64,000 bases of DNA, taken from positions 41,933 to 105,932 of the forward strand of contig JASAND010016336.1 in assembly GCA_030248195.1 (NCBI GenBank), read 5' to 3'. Positions 40,427 to 51,045 of the stretch are shown here, piece by piece (within the stretch, counting starts at the first letter, position 1; every line of letters starts with the position of its first letter). The translations under genes were made by a program, and so were the position numbers. The notes beneath the pieces were generated by a model that worked only from the letters and a program-made list of their open reading frames with translations, searched no databases and was not told the DNA's origin. This stretch comes from Trissonchulus latispiculum. Lineage: Eukaryota; Nematoda; Enoplea; Enoplida; Ironidae.

Positions 40427-41690
40427 GGCCTCCAACTGCCTTCAAAGGGCAAGAGCAGTCTCAGAATTTTACAGTGGAATGTAGAGTCCGTAGGCCGGAA
40501 AAGGGCACTGCCAGGAAAGCTAGCAGAAGACACTCAAGCTGATGTCATCTTACTACAGGAGACGTGGTCTAAACCTGGCGACCAAATCGGTCTGAAGCAA
40601 TTTGATGAAATCCACACACATCGCAGAAATGACCGACAGGGCGATAACGTCATCGATGGTGGGGTAGCCACCCTGATTCGGAAGGGTATTGGTTATTCTG
40701 TCGATGATAGATCCTTTTTGGCTCCAACGGATACTACCACTGACCTGGCAGTAGTCCATATGCAGGCAAAATCAGGGCCTATCTCACTGTTCAATATCTA
40801 TATTCCTCCTATTGTGAATGATGGACGAGATCAACGACATCAGAATTTCAACCCCGCCTTCCTCAGATCCCACGGGAGGTCAGTCTTTGCGGGTGATTTT
40901 AACTCACATGCACTACTGTGGGACCCAAATCAGCCCCAAGACGACTTGGGAGAAAATCTGGAGGATTGGATCATTACCTCCGGTCTGCGCGTCGCTAACA
41001 ACGGGTCCGCCACTAGAGTAAATCCCCAAACCGCTGGCCTTTCCAGCCCTGATATAACCATTCTACATCCTTCGTGGGATGGCCGCTTCAAGTGGAGCGT
41101 TGTGGAAGCTCCTTTGTCTGATCATCGGCCAAACATTTGTGATCTCAACCTTACCGCTTCTATGGGCAAACCAGTGACCAAGCGGTATTTCTGCTATGAG
41201 AAAGCAAACTGGTCGGGGTTTCAGAACTGCCCGGTGGCAGCCCTAAGAAACCCTCCTGCTGATCTCCGCCAATCTGTCCACCGATACAACAGGTTTCTAA
41301 CCTCAGCCATTGCCACGGCAGCAGAAAAGAATATCCCCATGAACCGTCGGCGCAATCCCAAATGCTGGTGGTCGGATGATCTAAACGCTGCGGTCAAAGA
41401 GGCTAGAAACAAGAAACGGCTCTTCCTGGGCACCAAGTCTGAGGCAGATAGGATGAATTGGAAGTCAGCTGAACAGAATCTCAGGAATCTTATTGACCAG
41501 GCGAAAAGGAGGAACTGGGTCGACTATGTTTCTACACTGGATACCAGATCCGACCCATCTAAAGTAATGAGAATCCTCCGCGCCATCGATGGGAAGAATG
41601 AACCCTCTCAGTCGGGAGCATCCCTCATTCTTGGCGCCAAGCAGCTCACCTCCGACCTAGATAAAGCCAATGGATTAAAGCAAAAAATGT
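40427..41690 (+). pseudogene. LINE ORF2 fragment: AP-type endonuclease and linker
   Basis: Directly in frame after the TGA: RILQWNVESVGRKR (Asn), DVILLQETW (catalytic Glu), LFNIYIPP, VFAGDFNSHALLWDP (Asp/Asn) and LSDHRPNICDL (catalytic His) give a complete exonuclease-endonuclease-phosphatase domain of about 230 residues. The CWWSDDLNAAVKEARNKK and NLIDQAKRRNWVDYVSTL linker typical of I/ingi/jockey elements follows. The frame stays open into foreign sequence and ends at 41857. There is no reverse transcriptase, so it cannot retrotranspose. The endonuclease itself shows no internal stop. Confidence 0.8.
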
Positions 41691-41749
41691 TCGGCTCGAC
41701 CCCCTTTTCATATGGATCTTTTCATTTCAACCCCTGCTGGGCATATATA

Positions 41750-41900
41750 GCAGGATTGACAAAAAGTCACCCCGAAAATTCGCAAAAAAATCACCCACCT
41801 ACAGGATTAGTAACAAGCCGTAGCTGGATGACCTCTGGGCTGTCCCACGGCGGGTGATTTTTTGCGAATTTTTCGCAAATAATCACCAACAACATTTTGT
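41750..41900. repeat. Hairpin repeat with ATCACCC boxes
   Basis: AAAAAAATCACCC (41788) and GGGTGATTTTTTGCG (41851) are inverted. GGTGATT...GCGAATTTTTCGC...AATCACC (41852-41886) forms a further hairpin. It resembles 4100-4490 in composition and motif order and replaces the missing part of the LINE. Confidence 0.5.
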
Positions 41901-43104
41901 AAAAAGCTGCTGGTGGCTGCTACAGCAAAACTAAAGCCAAATTCGAGCTCTGCGACCCCGAAAACCTATATGGCACATGTTTTAGGAACGTACCCCAGAA
42001 CCCTCTGACCCACTGATCGGCAGTTAGTCACGACCCGACCTTTCCGGCACCAAGGGGAGGTCAGGATCACATATGTGGGCTAACACTACATAAAGGCTAA
42101 TGTCAAATTTGAATTCTGCGCCCGAAAAACCTATATATGCATGTTTTCAGGCTTCCTGGGCCTTGAAATAAAATTTTCAAACGGTCACAGGCTAAGTCTC
42201 GTGACCAGTCCAGATGCGAAGCTACTACGCCAAATTGTTTGCGCTGTGCTTACTAGAGCAATAGAACACCAAATAAGCGGATTCCTAGCTTCCTGGAATC
42301 AATAAACAGTGTTATAGGGGGATTGCTTTGGGTCAAAATCGATAGTCACGGATTTCGCTCATTTTTACACACAATATAGGTACATATGTTCTCAAAAAAG
42401 ACAAAACATTAGAGTTCGATACGAAACAGTGACAGAGATATTCAGTTATAAAGTTGGAAAACTTGAGAATCACTGTGATTTGCCCTCCAAGGTCATGTTG
42501 CGACAGAACGGTAGCGAAATTTGGGCCAACTAGTACGGCAAATTAATTCTGTTGGTTGGGTGATATTTTAATACTACAACGACTCCGGGATATCCAGCCA
42601 GTCGCTCACAGTACATTCTTCAATTGTGAACTGAGCCTTTTTCAGCTAATGTAAAAGATTTTTACTAATGTCAATGAACAGATAATTTTAAGTTAACGGA
42701 AGATTGCTAGATTCTAGAGTGTGTACATGTCAATTCGCCTAGCTCGCCTACCCTAAACCAACTACTGAACGCGGCGGCAATCCAAAAACGGTACCGCGAG
42801 TTTACTTTGTTCTTTAGACAAAATTATGTAAACAAAATAGCAAACTGGAAATTTTACACAGTTAGAACAGAAAACTTTAGCAAACATCCAAATAACGACA
42901 ATACCAACAATTGAGAGAATGGGGAGTAAAAATGAGGTAGCCCCAAAGTAATAACTAGATGGAGATCCCCCAAAAATAGAAAGTTAAAAAATCACCCTTA
43001 CTAAACTGAATAGTAGAAAGTGCGAAGGCACGACCTCTCGGTGTCAAGCTATGACTAGGCTGGAACATGAGTACTCACACATTTGATTGTGACAATTTGC
43101 TAAG
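41901..43104. other. No gene recognised
   Basis: Two related stretches occur at 41925-41990 and 42095-42150 (AAATTCGAGCTCTGCG/AAATTTGAATTCTGCG followed by CCCGAAAA-CCTATAT), an old duplication. The remainder is AT-rich, stop-dense in all frames and without second copies in the window. Confidence 0.4.
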
Positions 43105-43207
43105 TAACACGAGAGTACAATTTTCATCTATTGTTTGTGAAGATAACATTACATTTTGAATGAATTTAGATGAAAACCAAGGGAAATGTTAGAAAATACT
43201 TTACACA
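43105..43207 (-). repeat. 3' LTR of the NADAR-carrying element
   Basis: Matches 47645-47744 (ATTTTCATCTATTGTTTGTG, TAACATTACATTTTGAATG, GGGAAATGTTAGAAAATA). Very short for an LTR; no clear TATA box or polyadenylation signal was picked out. Confidence 0.7.
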
Positions 43208-43209
43208 TT

Positions 43210-43222
43210 ACCCCCTCTTTTG
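43210..43222 (-). promoter_or_regulatory. Polypurine tract
   Basis: Minus-strand AAAAGAGGGGGTAA immediately precedes the TGTG start of the 3' repeat. In LTR elements this RNase H-resistant purine run primes second-strand DNA synthesis. Its position supports the LTR reading and the minus orientation. Confidence 0.65.
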
Positions 43223-45480
43223 AAACGCGCGCCCCCGCCGCGGCCTCCAGGCGGAATTAGTACTAAAATTAGGGTTAACCTACGTAACTTAGGTACTAGT
43301 ACGAGATAAAACGCCGTTTTAGAAAATCAACGAGATTTGAAACTGTATATTACTTTTAGGCCCCTGACTTTTCTAGACTTTTAGGGGTATTTTCGAGACA
43401 CGGGTAAGACTACTCCAGAACATACCTGGACAACACACAAACATGTATAGAGTGCATTGACTCAACACAGACAAAGACAAAGAGCCCTTTAGCCGCGACG
43501 GGAATGCAGGATCCAAAAGGGAGAGTAACCCGAAAAGAATTTACAATACGTACGGGAGACTTATTTGTAGTGAGGGAAGTGAACAAGGCTATGAAACTAC
43601 TAGACAAATACCCGAAAAACTAAACATTACTATAGATAGAACAATAGAAAGTTAAACCCGCTAATTTACGAAATAGGAGACATATGGAGATGCGCCGGGG
43701 GAGGCTACACCAACGGAAAATTTATAAGAATTTATGAGAAGTTGCAAGAACATGTAGAAACTCCAAAATCATAGACGATCCAGGGAAGCCTCCCCCGGAG
43801 TAAACATGTTATGCAAGTACGAATCCAAATAAATGCCAACAATATAAAGCTGCATTAGAATAAAGCATACAAATTTTTAGCTGCACCAAAATAACAAAAT
43901 GGAAGGCAAAACATGGCAGTACAGGATTAACTGGATTGAATTATTGTATTAATTGGATTAAATTAAATAATTAAATGAACCCGCGGTACATTAATAGTAA
44001 GAATGAAAAACACAACAGTTAGAAAAGATAACATACGGCATAGTATAGGACGGACGAACCGAACTAGAGGGCACCATGCAAAAAAGGGAAGCTCCTTTGA
44101 GAACGCGGTACATATTTTTAAAAGATAAATTTGAACGGTTAAACACAAACGAAACCCCCACAAAAGATAGCCCAAAGAAATTCACCCCATATTAAGCTAT
44201 CGGACAAAAATAAGGCATATACATGGAATGAAAAGGCACAACACAAATTAGAAAAAGAGGGGAAAAGATGGAGAGGGAGCGGACGAGAGGAGGGGACAAC
44301 CGAAATGCAACAAAGTCACAATACTGACTGATATAATAAAATTTCACATTTTCAAGCCAAGGAGGCTGCCGAGAACCAGCACCGTAGGGGTGGACCTAAC
44401 AAGCCAACATCGGAACAGACCTCCGGGAGGGGAGCGGGCTCCCCACGGTGAAAGCCGCTCCAGACCAATCAACCCAATCGCCGGCCAATAGACAGGAACC
44501 TGGCTCACAAACCACAGAAACACCGGCCAACCGACAATTCCAGGACCACGAACCACAGAATCACCCGGGCCACTACCACAATCAAGGGGCATAAACAGTT
44601 CACATAACATTTACAGAGTCATAAAGGGACACTCGCCGCAGAAGAGTAACTAGGGGGGGAGGGAGGGGGAGATATGTTACATTAGCAAAACAACAAAAAC
44701 AAAAAGGGATTATTTAAAGCACATAATATAAAGAATAACATACGGCACGAAGGCCTAAAGAAAAAATATAAGGCACATAGGCCAATATAGACAAAAAATA
44801 TAAGGCACATAGGCCTACAAGAAAACAAAACAAGGGCCCGATTAATTTAGGTAGAGATAGGCGCACGCCTACGGCAACCGCTGTCCGGAGAGTATCTAGA
44901 CAACCAGCGACAGTAGACTGCGCCAAAATCGAAGAAATTAACGAAAAGAAAATGCAAAGTTCAAGGTGCCGATCCCGGGTTGACCACCCACCCGTGTCCT
45001 CCCATACGCGGGACACAGGCGGCGAGCAACCACGGACCCGCCGAGGTACGAGACGGTAGAAAAACCCCAGTACTATTGTATATTTTAAATAAAAAAGATA
45101 AAGTTAAAAGGGTTAAATTTTGATAAAATAGCATAAGTGGTCGTCAAGAGAGGATAAAACAAAACATGAGCAAAAGGTTGAAACTTTTTTGCATTGAAGA
45201 AGAAAGGACTCTGATTTTTGATTGAAATTCTGAAAGCATGTAAAATTTAAATAGAATGACCCTTTCAAGGAAGCAGTGAAATCATATCCAAAAGAGGAAT
45301 AAGCAAAATCTTGTATTTTCAGAGTAACTGTTGGATCAAAAATATGGAAAAATACAGAAACAATCCCACAAATACAAGAGATACTAAACTACGAACACAC
45401 CCCACAACATACGGGCCACACAAATATCCCACCCTGCCGCATATACAGGCAAACAAATTACACAGGTATATATATACAGG
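43223..45480 (-). other. 3' non-coding part of the short-LTR element
   Basis: Purine-rich on the plus strand, stop-dense. The longest frame (44344-44610, minus, 88 codons) has no recognisable domain. A G-run block (GGGGGGGAGGGAGGGGGAG) lies at 44654. No pol motif (YxDD, DDE) was found in either orientation. Confidence 0.45.
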
Positions 45481-45499
45481 GTACTTTATGACGGCCAGT

Positions 45500-46026
45500 C
45501 GGTGACATGGAGTGTAGCTCCGAAGCATCATAGCCGCAACCCCTATAAAGGGTCACCTGACACGGCTTCGGCTAAATAGGCCACGCCAGTATCATGCAGC
45601 TAACGCCGGAATTGAGCACAAGAGACGGCTTTTGCTCGAATGACGTCAAGCATCAGCAGAGCTCGGATCAATGAGCCTGAGTCCTTTTTGGCGTGCCACA
45701 TTTGGCGCAAAACAGATTCTGATGGAATCCATTTGGCCACGAATTCGTCTGCCATATATTTGGCTTGAAAGGGGCACTCGAGTGAGGCCAATTGTGAACT
45801 TACGCCAGTGGTAAAGTTGTTCCGCAGTACCGAACCCGAATTCGCCCCACTCAATGTAAACCGGATCCGTAGAATTTGACAGAGGATCGGGTTCCACAAT
45901 CCACATGTTTGAGGCAATGGAGCCAGGTCTCTTAAAGTAGATGACTTGACGATTTATTGGCGCTTTATGCATCTCATTGAGAGAATGGGACCAGACTTTC
46001 TTGACTGTACTTTGATGGTGGGCCAC
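45500..46026 (-). pseudogene. NADAR (YbiA-like) domain, frameshifted
   Basis: In order on the minus strand: VYIEWGEFGFGTAEQLYHWRKF fits the N-terminal part, where the family has an aromatic segment and a (S/T)xEx motif. Then, one frame over, AKYMADEFVAKW and SLIRALLMLDVIRAKAVSCA, then LHDTGVAYLAEAVSGDPL and finally RGCGYDASEL in another frame fit the second half (mRxALrAKF...LL.T....LvE....DxxWG.G). NADAR proteins are N-glycosidase/hydrolase-like enzymes of NAD and ADP-ribose metabolism, including removal of ADP-ribose from nucleic acid. Breaks: a shift near 45800, an in-frame TAG at 45598-45600, a further shift near 45550. Dead as read, unless these are sequencing errors. Recognition is by motif order, not alignment. 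Confidence 0.6.
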
Positions 46027-46053
46027 GAGCAGTACAAAACGTAGGGTAAATAT

Positions 46054-46353
46054 TCATAACAGGAAAAATTTTTGTGCAGCAGCAGTGGCAGCCCAAACAT
46101 TAGAGGCGTGGACCACCAGTCTAAACCAATCGAATTCGAGGATGCCCCTGGGAGGAAAGTCCAGATTCACAGTCCAGCGGTAGCAATCCAAAGTAGGGTA
46201 GAGAGTACCGTCAGAAGTAACAAATTTATGCTCCTGAGAGGTACAGCGCACATCGGTCCCCGGAAAAAGATTCGTTATCTGCTTGAGAAAATTTTCATAC
46301 GAATTGTCAGTCACCGCAAAAGGGTTTTCATTTTGGCGGAAACTTGATGCCAA
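46054..46353 (-). pseudogene. Unrecognised coding remnant upstream of the NADAR-like region
   Basis: A 99-codon frame (reading SFRQNENPFAVTDNSYENFL ... DWFRLVVHASNVWAATAAA) with protein-like composition: mixed polar and hydrophobic residues and Trp/Tyr/Cys present. It lies 28 bp upstream of the NADAR reading and could be the amino part of the same protein. No homologous family recognised. Confidence 0.35.
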
Positions 46354-46474
46354 TGATTGTAAATAGCGATGAAATAGGGATTGAGAGAAGAGCCATCAAT
46401 TTTAGACTGAAGATTTGCCAATACGGCTCAGAATAAATTCGAAAAGGAACCATATTAGGATAATGGTTAATCAA

Positions 46475-47573
46475 TTAGTTAACAGCCGGCCTAAATAGTT
46501 CATCAATGTTTTGGGGGCCAGAAAACGGCTGAGTGCCACAGGGCAACTGTTTTTCGGAATCATGAAAGTTCGGGATACACTCATTGAATTTCTGTAAATC
46601 TGGGGGAATCTGAACAGATCCTCGACCTCGAACAATTTTAGTCGCCTTAAAAGGTCCTGCCAGAGGTTGCACAATATACTCCGGGAGCCTATCAACCACA
46701 ACAGTAGGGACCCCTTTCAGTCGGAAGAGACCCCGGTACTAGCCCCGTTAAGTCCAAAACCAATTTAGATGGAAATAAAAAATGCGATTCCGGCCAAACC
46801 ACTAACCTATCCTCCGGAGGTCTTGGCAAAGTTTGAATAGAATAGGGAGCAATTTGAAGGGGCAGATAATTAAAGAGAGGGAGGCTGCGGAGGTGGAACA
46901 TGCAGGTGAATAGTCGGCTCCTCTAGCATAGAAATGTCCGAGATATTCTGAACATCCGGACAGTGGGATGGCCCAGGCAGGTCAGAAACACCCATTACCG
47001 GCAGGACCGGGGCAGGCAGGGACCCGGACCCGGGAGTGGACCCCGAAGGTCCAGAGCCCGGGACCTCTCCACTTGATCCCCCAGACAAGCCAGACAAATT
47101 TAAATTCAACACTAACAATAGGCCTCCGGAAGACGTCTCCAATAGAGGGAGAGGAGTGGTGGGGTGGTCCGGGTAAAAAATCTTAAATAAATGAGGCATG
47201 TGAAAGGTACCAATTTGAAGAACAGCAGGAACAAACGCCAACGGTTTCCAGGAAGGGGGAATACCCAATCTGTCGACAATTTGTTGTTGAGATAATCCAT
47301 ACGTTTCCAACGCAAGAAGTTGGGCGGGAGATCCGACATCAGGTAGAATTTTGAAAAACGAATCTTGAACGAGATGGCGAAGCGTTTTATCGAGGCCATA
47401 AACTTGAATTGAAATATCCAAAGCTGGAGCGATACCCACTGGGGTAGTATACTGGGAGGTCGGGGGGTTTTCCGGAAACGGGGAGGGGGAGTTGTCCCCT
47501 CCTGACGAAAACGGAGAACCGGAACCTGAGCACCTGGCGAAGGAATCACCGGGCGTTGAACTGCAGGGGCCAT
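46475..47573 (-). pseudogene. Unrecognised Pro-rich ORF remnant (gag position)
   Basis: The ATG at 47573 gives MAPAVQRPVIPSPGAQVPVL. A frame change near 47500 leads to SPFPENPPTSQYTTPVGIAP and KTLRHLVQDSFFKILPDVGS, then a Gly/Ser/Pro linker (LSGLSGGSSGEVPGSG). A further change near 46880 and one near 46700 lead to VVDRLPEYIVQPLAGPFKAT and CGTQPFSGPQNIDELFRPAV. It sits just inside the 5' LTR, the place of gag, but no zinc knuckle or capsid motif is seen. Function unknown. Confidence 0.4.
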
Positions 47574-47644
47574 TCGCACCGGAACCGACTGCGCCGAAAC
47601 AGATTGGGCCACAGCCTGGGGTGGAAATTATTAACCGAGGTCCT

Positions 47645-47744
47645 TACACGAGAGTACAATTTTCATTTATTGTTTGTGAAGATAGCATTACATTTTGGAT
47701 GGATTTAGATGAAAATGAAGGGAAATGTTAGAAAATATTTCACA
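47645..47744 (-). repeat. 5' LTR of the NADAR-carrying element
   Basis: Partner of 43105-43207. The internal side begins AAGGACCTCGGTTAATAATT (minus strand). A primer-binding site of the usual TGG type is not evident, leaving the replication mode uncertain. Confidence 0.7.
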
Positions 47745-48111
47745 CTAACTTTGCCCTCAAACTTTAACTTGCTCTAACTTTCAGATACTACATTTCAGAC
47801 ACATAGTTCTATTAGAAAAGTAGTTCAACTCATCATTAGCTATAGAATCATCCCTAATTTATCTATATTTTGGCAATTTCAAAAATTGACTTTTGTGACC
47901 TATAGGAGATCAAAGGAGTCGACACGTCAGAAAAGTTTTACCTAGAAAGCATTTGCCTTTTACCATGATGTCTGAAATGGCATTGACAGTTTTATGTGCC
48001 AATTTTGGTGACTTTCGAGTGGGTAACGAGAAAGAAATTGTTAAAGGAAAGTAAAAATTGTGCAAAATAATAATTTTTGGCAACATTAGCACATTTTGTG
48101 GCAAGTTTTTT
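47745..48111. other. AT-rich sequence, nothing recognised
   Basis: Flank of the short-LTR element and of the next G-rich MITE. No open frame with support. Confidence 0.35.
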
Positions 48112-48441
48112 TATCCCCCCCAAAATTTTCGGCCAACCTTACCCCACCCCGATTTTTTGACGTACCCTCCCCAACTTTTGGCTACCACCCCCCCCCCCCG
48201 AAAACGCCAATGATTTTTGGACCCAAAAAGTCAGCTAAACTTGGTCGAAAAATGATCATTTTTTGAAAAATTTTTCTAAAATTGTGACATAAAATCGCTT
48301 TAAAACGGTGCAAAAACGCCTAAAACGTTAAAAAACAGGCCTATTTTGAAGAAAAAAGGGTTCACATACCGAACATTTTGCATTTTTTAGCCATTTTTCG
48401 AAATTTCTGAGGTCCGAATTCTGGAGGGGGGGGGTTGGGGG
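48112..48441. mobile_element. G/C-homopolymer MITE, left half
   Basis: Collinear with 36584-36895: AAAATTTTCGGCCAACCTTA, AAAAAGTCAGCTAAACTTGG, AAACGGTGCAAAAACGCCTA and TTCTGAGGTCCGAATT in order. It stops at the G-run GGGGGTTGGGGG where a hAT-like element inserted. The right half resumes at 50406. The terminal TTTCACC repeat is not present on this side. Confidence 0.75.
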
Positions 48442-50405
48442 CAGGGTTTTTTGGTCGCCGAACTTTAGGCCAAATGGCCTCAACGACTGGAATTTTTTAG
48501 GCCATCACCCAAAAAATTTAGGCCATCAAAATTTTGTTAATTTTTAGGTTGCGCGTTATTGTACGCATTGTTAAAATTACAGTTATCATGTATTCATGCG
48601 TTATATATTCAAAAATCGCTGTTTAACAACAAAAATCGTCATCATCACTGTTCACACCAAAAAAAACTACGTTTTTACCTTAAAATGGCAGAAACAGAAC
48701 CTTGTTAGCATAGAAATAATAGTGCACGACAGTATTACTACTGTAAATCGGGGTAACTTCGGCAGGTTTTCAAAATTTGAAGCAGTGAAACTTTTGTATT
48801 ATTAGCCCTACCAAGTCAATTTTGGTATTAATTTGACGCTTTCGACGCCCTCTATCGCGCTCCGCTGTCATACGTTCACATTTCGGAGTGCAATGCTAAT
48901 TTTTTCAAAAACTGGCCAGGTGCCGAAGTTACCCCCGGGTGGGGTGATTTCGACACCAGCCATAAATTAGCTAGTTTTGTCAATTTAACCTCCCTTAGGG
49001 GCAACATTGGCATCTTTGGAAGTTTTTTTTAAAAATTGCTGATTTATCCTTTCAACAGTATTCAACAACAACAAGGCTTCTGAAGCATGAAAACAAGGTT
49101 TTCTGTAAACTACAAGAAGGAACCAGTACTGACAAGAAAAACGTTCATTAAATAAAGCGGTACTCCTCAACTGACTAGTAAAAAACAAGAACAAGTATAT
49201 AGTTCAAAATGTTAACAAAAAATACGAAACAAGGTGATTTCAATGAGGCAGTGGGATTCATATTTGGCAGTTGGAATTGGAATGTTCAGGAAAATGAAAA
49301 GCTCGTATAGGAAGGGTTGTTAAGCAAAACATTTATCTCGCACGTCAAGAAACTGGTCCCCGATCTCATCCATTGCATCATCCGATGTTTTAAACAGGCC
49401 TTAGTTTTGAAGTTACCGGAATTGGTGGAACCTTCAGTTTTCCAAAAATTTTGACCAGTGGAAACCATCCCCCATTGGATATATGGACCAATGGAGCTCT
49501 GTGGCTGGACTACCAAAATGCATGAAATTGACTTTAAACTCAACCGTTTTGGTAGCAGAATCTCTCCAGAAATTTGTGCCGAAGTTACCCCAAAAGTCAT
49601 GTGGGAGCGGGGGTAATTGTGGCAGGAAGAATAAATGTTAATTGGTTCAACAAAACAAAAAAGGAACTATTTCATTGAAAAATTCAGAGTTTTAGCATTA
49701 AGAAATGATAAATTTTGTATGCCTATCATGAACAGAACACAAATAAGCTGTCCTACATTGAAACACACTTTTTTAGATAAATTAATGAGTTGGAATAAAG
49801 TAGGGCTTGTGTGATGAAAAACGTGTTTATTACAAACATAATTTGCATCTATATTCGTTATCAGTGCACTACGAGGGTAATTCCGACATCAGGCTGGAAT
49901 AGTGAATAATAAGTCCTGTACATTAATTCAAAGCGGTTTGTCACAGATATGCCAATGTTGCCCCTTGAATCCGAAGTTACCCCGTTTTACCGTAATTAAT
50001 TTTTAATGAAAATTACAACATGTAGGAGCATGCGAGTACATATAGATAACCAATGAAAGAAGAAAATTAAACTAATATAAATAAAGTTAGACTACTAAAA
50101 AATAGCATTTCTTCTATGAAATCTTTAAACAGTAAACAGTAAATGAAATTATAACTTGAATGAGCATTTATAAGTGCAAATAGATAATGTAACTAGCTGG
50201 CTGCAAATACAAGTAAAAATGTATGAATTGGCGCCGAAGGCGCGAAAACTTTTTTAGAAAATTACTGCTTTTACTTGAAAATCAATACAATTTAACTGGG
50301 TTTTCGTCGACAAATTTAGGCCAAATGGCCTCAACGGTAAAAGTTCTTTAGGCCATCGACTCATAAATTTAGGCCATGGCCTAAGCTATGGCCTAAAAAA
50401 CCTTG
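48442..50405. mobile_element. hAT-like element splitting a G-rich MITE
   Basis: 1964 bp between GTTGGGGG (48434-48441) and GTTGGGTG (50406-50413), an 8-bp duplication with one difference. Ends: CAGGGTTTTTTGG and, reversed, CAAGGTTTTTTAGG. Both subterminal regions are full of TTTAGGCCAAATGGCCT and AGGCCAT boxes (48465-48530, 50318-50395) in inverted order, probable transposase-binding repeats. No transposase is encoded. It carries a second element (48741-49992) and a GGCGCCGAAGGCGC hairpin (50231). Confidence 0.82.
48741..49992. mobile_element. TA-flanked element nested in the hAT-like element
   Basis: Ends CTGTAAATCGGGGTAACTTC and, reversed, CGGTAAAACGGGGTAACTTC, flanked by TA on both sides (48739-48740, 49993-49994). 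The box CCGAAGTTACCCC recurs internally at about 48932 and 49578, so the terminal motif is present four times. 1252 bp, no transposase. TA duplication suggests Tc1/mariner-type or another TA-targeting family. Confidence 0.7.
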
Positions 50406-50510
50406 GTTGGGTGGGTACGGACTACGGTACCCGGGGTACCCCATCACATTTCGGAGGTCGGCCAAGATTTACCCCCCCCCCCCAGACCCAAAGCTCCAGG
50501 GAAACTATGC
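50406..50510. mobile_element. G/C-homopolymer MITE, right half
   Basis: ACCCCATCACATTTCGGAGG, the CCCCCCCC run and GGGAAACTATG correspond to 36900-36985, completing the MITE begun at 48112. Confidence 0.72.
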
Positions 50511-51045
50511 TGCCAACCCTCCACCCTTCAGAAGTCAACAAAAAACCAGAGTGTTTAAGGTATATATAAATTTTCAAAAAATTTCCCGACTTTGCCGCAT
50601 TTTTTTGTTCTGTTTTAGTATTTTTAACCATAGTTCCCCTGGAACTTTCGGTCTGGGAGGGTAAATCTTTTAAAGTTGGTGGTCGACCCAAAAAAATGTG
50701 TAATGAAGTGAGCGAGATCCAAGACACGATCTGCTCTAAGCTCTAATCTTTCAATTACACGGAAGGTCAGCACGTCTGCTCGAAATGAAACAAACTTAGG
50801 CACCAGATCTCTGAAAGGTGGTTTTCCAGAATCAGAGATTCTCTGCGGCCAACATTGGTAGGGGTCTTCGTCGGTGAGTTCGTTTGAGGCTCCTGATTTC
50901 CAAGTGAATAGCAAGCGGGGTCAGCACTTGCTTCTCTTTGACAGCACTGGATTTGTGATGACTTCTGCACTGGATCTTCGAGATAGAGATTGCCAGGAAA
51001 ACTTACTGGTTTTTGACTCCGTCCTGGATTCCTGTGATTAGTGGC
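50511..51045. other. No gene assigned; weak minus-strand frame
   Basis: A minus frame (50624-50914) reads NELTDEDPYQCWPQRISDSG and VIERLELRADRVLDLAHFIT with protein-like composition, but it runs into the MITE flank and has no recognisable domain. It may be a fragment of an unknown transposon protein. Not called as a gene. Confidence 0.3.

Larger units (their letters stand above)
39956..41690 (+). mobile_element. I/ingi-like LINE, 3' part missing
   Basis: A GC-richer segment than its surroundings, starting around the TCGTCGTCGTCGTC run. It holds a PHD-finger ORF1 and an endonuclease-linker ORF2 in the same reading frame, separated by a single TGA. Coding ends near 41690 (GLKQKMFGS) where unrelated repeat sequence begins. 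The reverse transcriptase and tail are absent. Loss of the 3' and not the 5' part is opposite to usual LINE truncation. Confidence 0.8.
43105..47744 (-). mobile_element. Short-LTR retroelement derivative carrying a NADAR-like gene
   Basis: Direct repeats of about 100 bp (43105-43207 and 47645-47744) bound 4.6 kb. On the minus strand each begins TGTG(T/A)AA, and a polypurine tract (AAAAGAGGGGG) lies just upstream of the 3' repeat, as in LTR retrotransposons. The flanks CTAAG (left) and CTAAC (right) look like a 5-bp duplication with one change. No integrase, protease or reverse transcriptase motif is found in any frame. Broken coding remains occupy the 5' half (45500-47573) and the 3' half appears non-coding. 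This layout fits a large non-autonomous derivative that acquired a host-type gene. The LTRs differ at roughly ten positions, so it is not recent. Confidence 0.65.
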
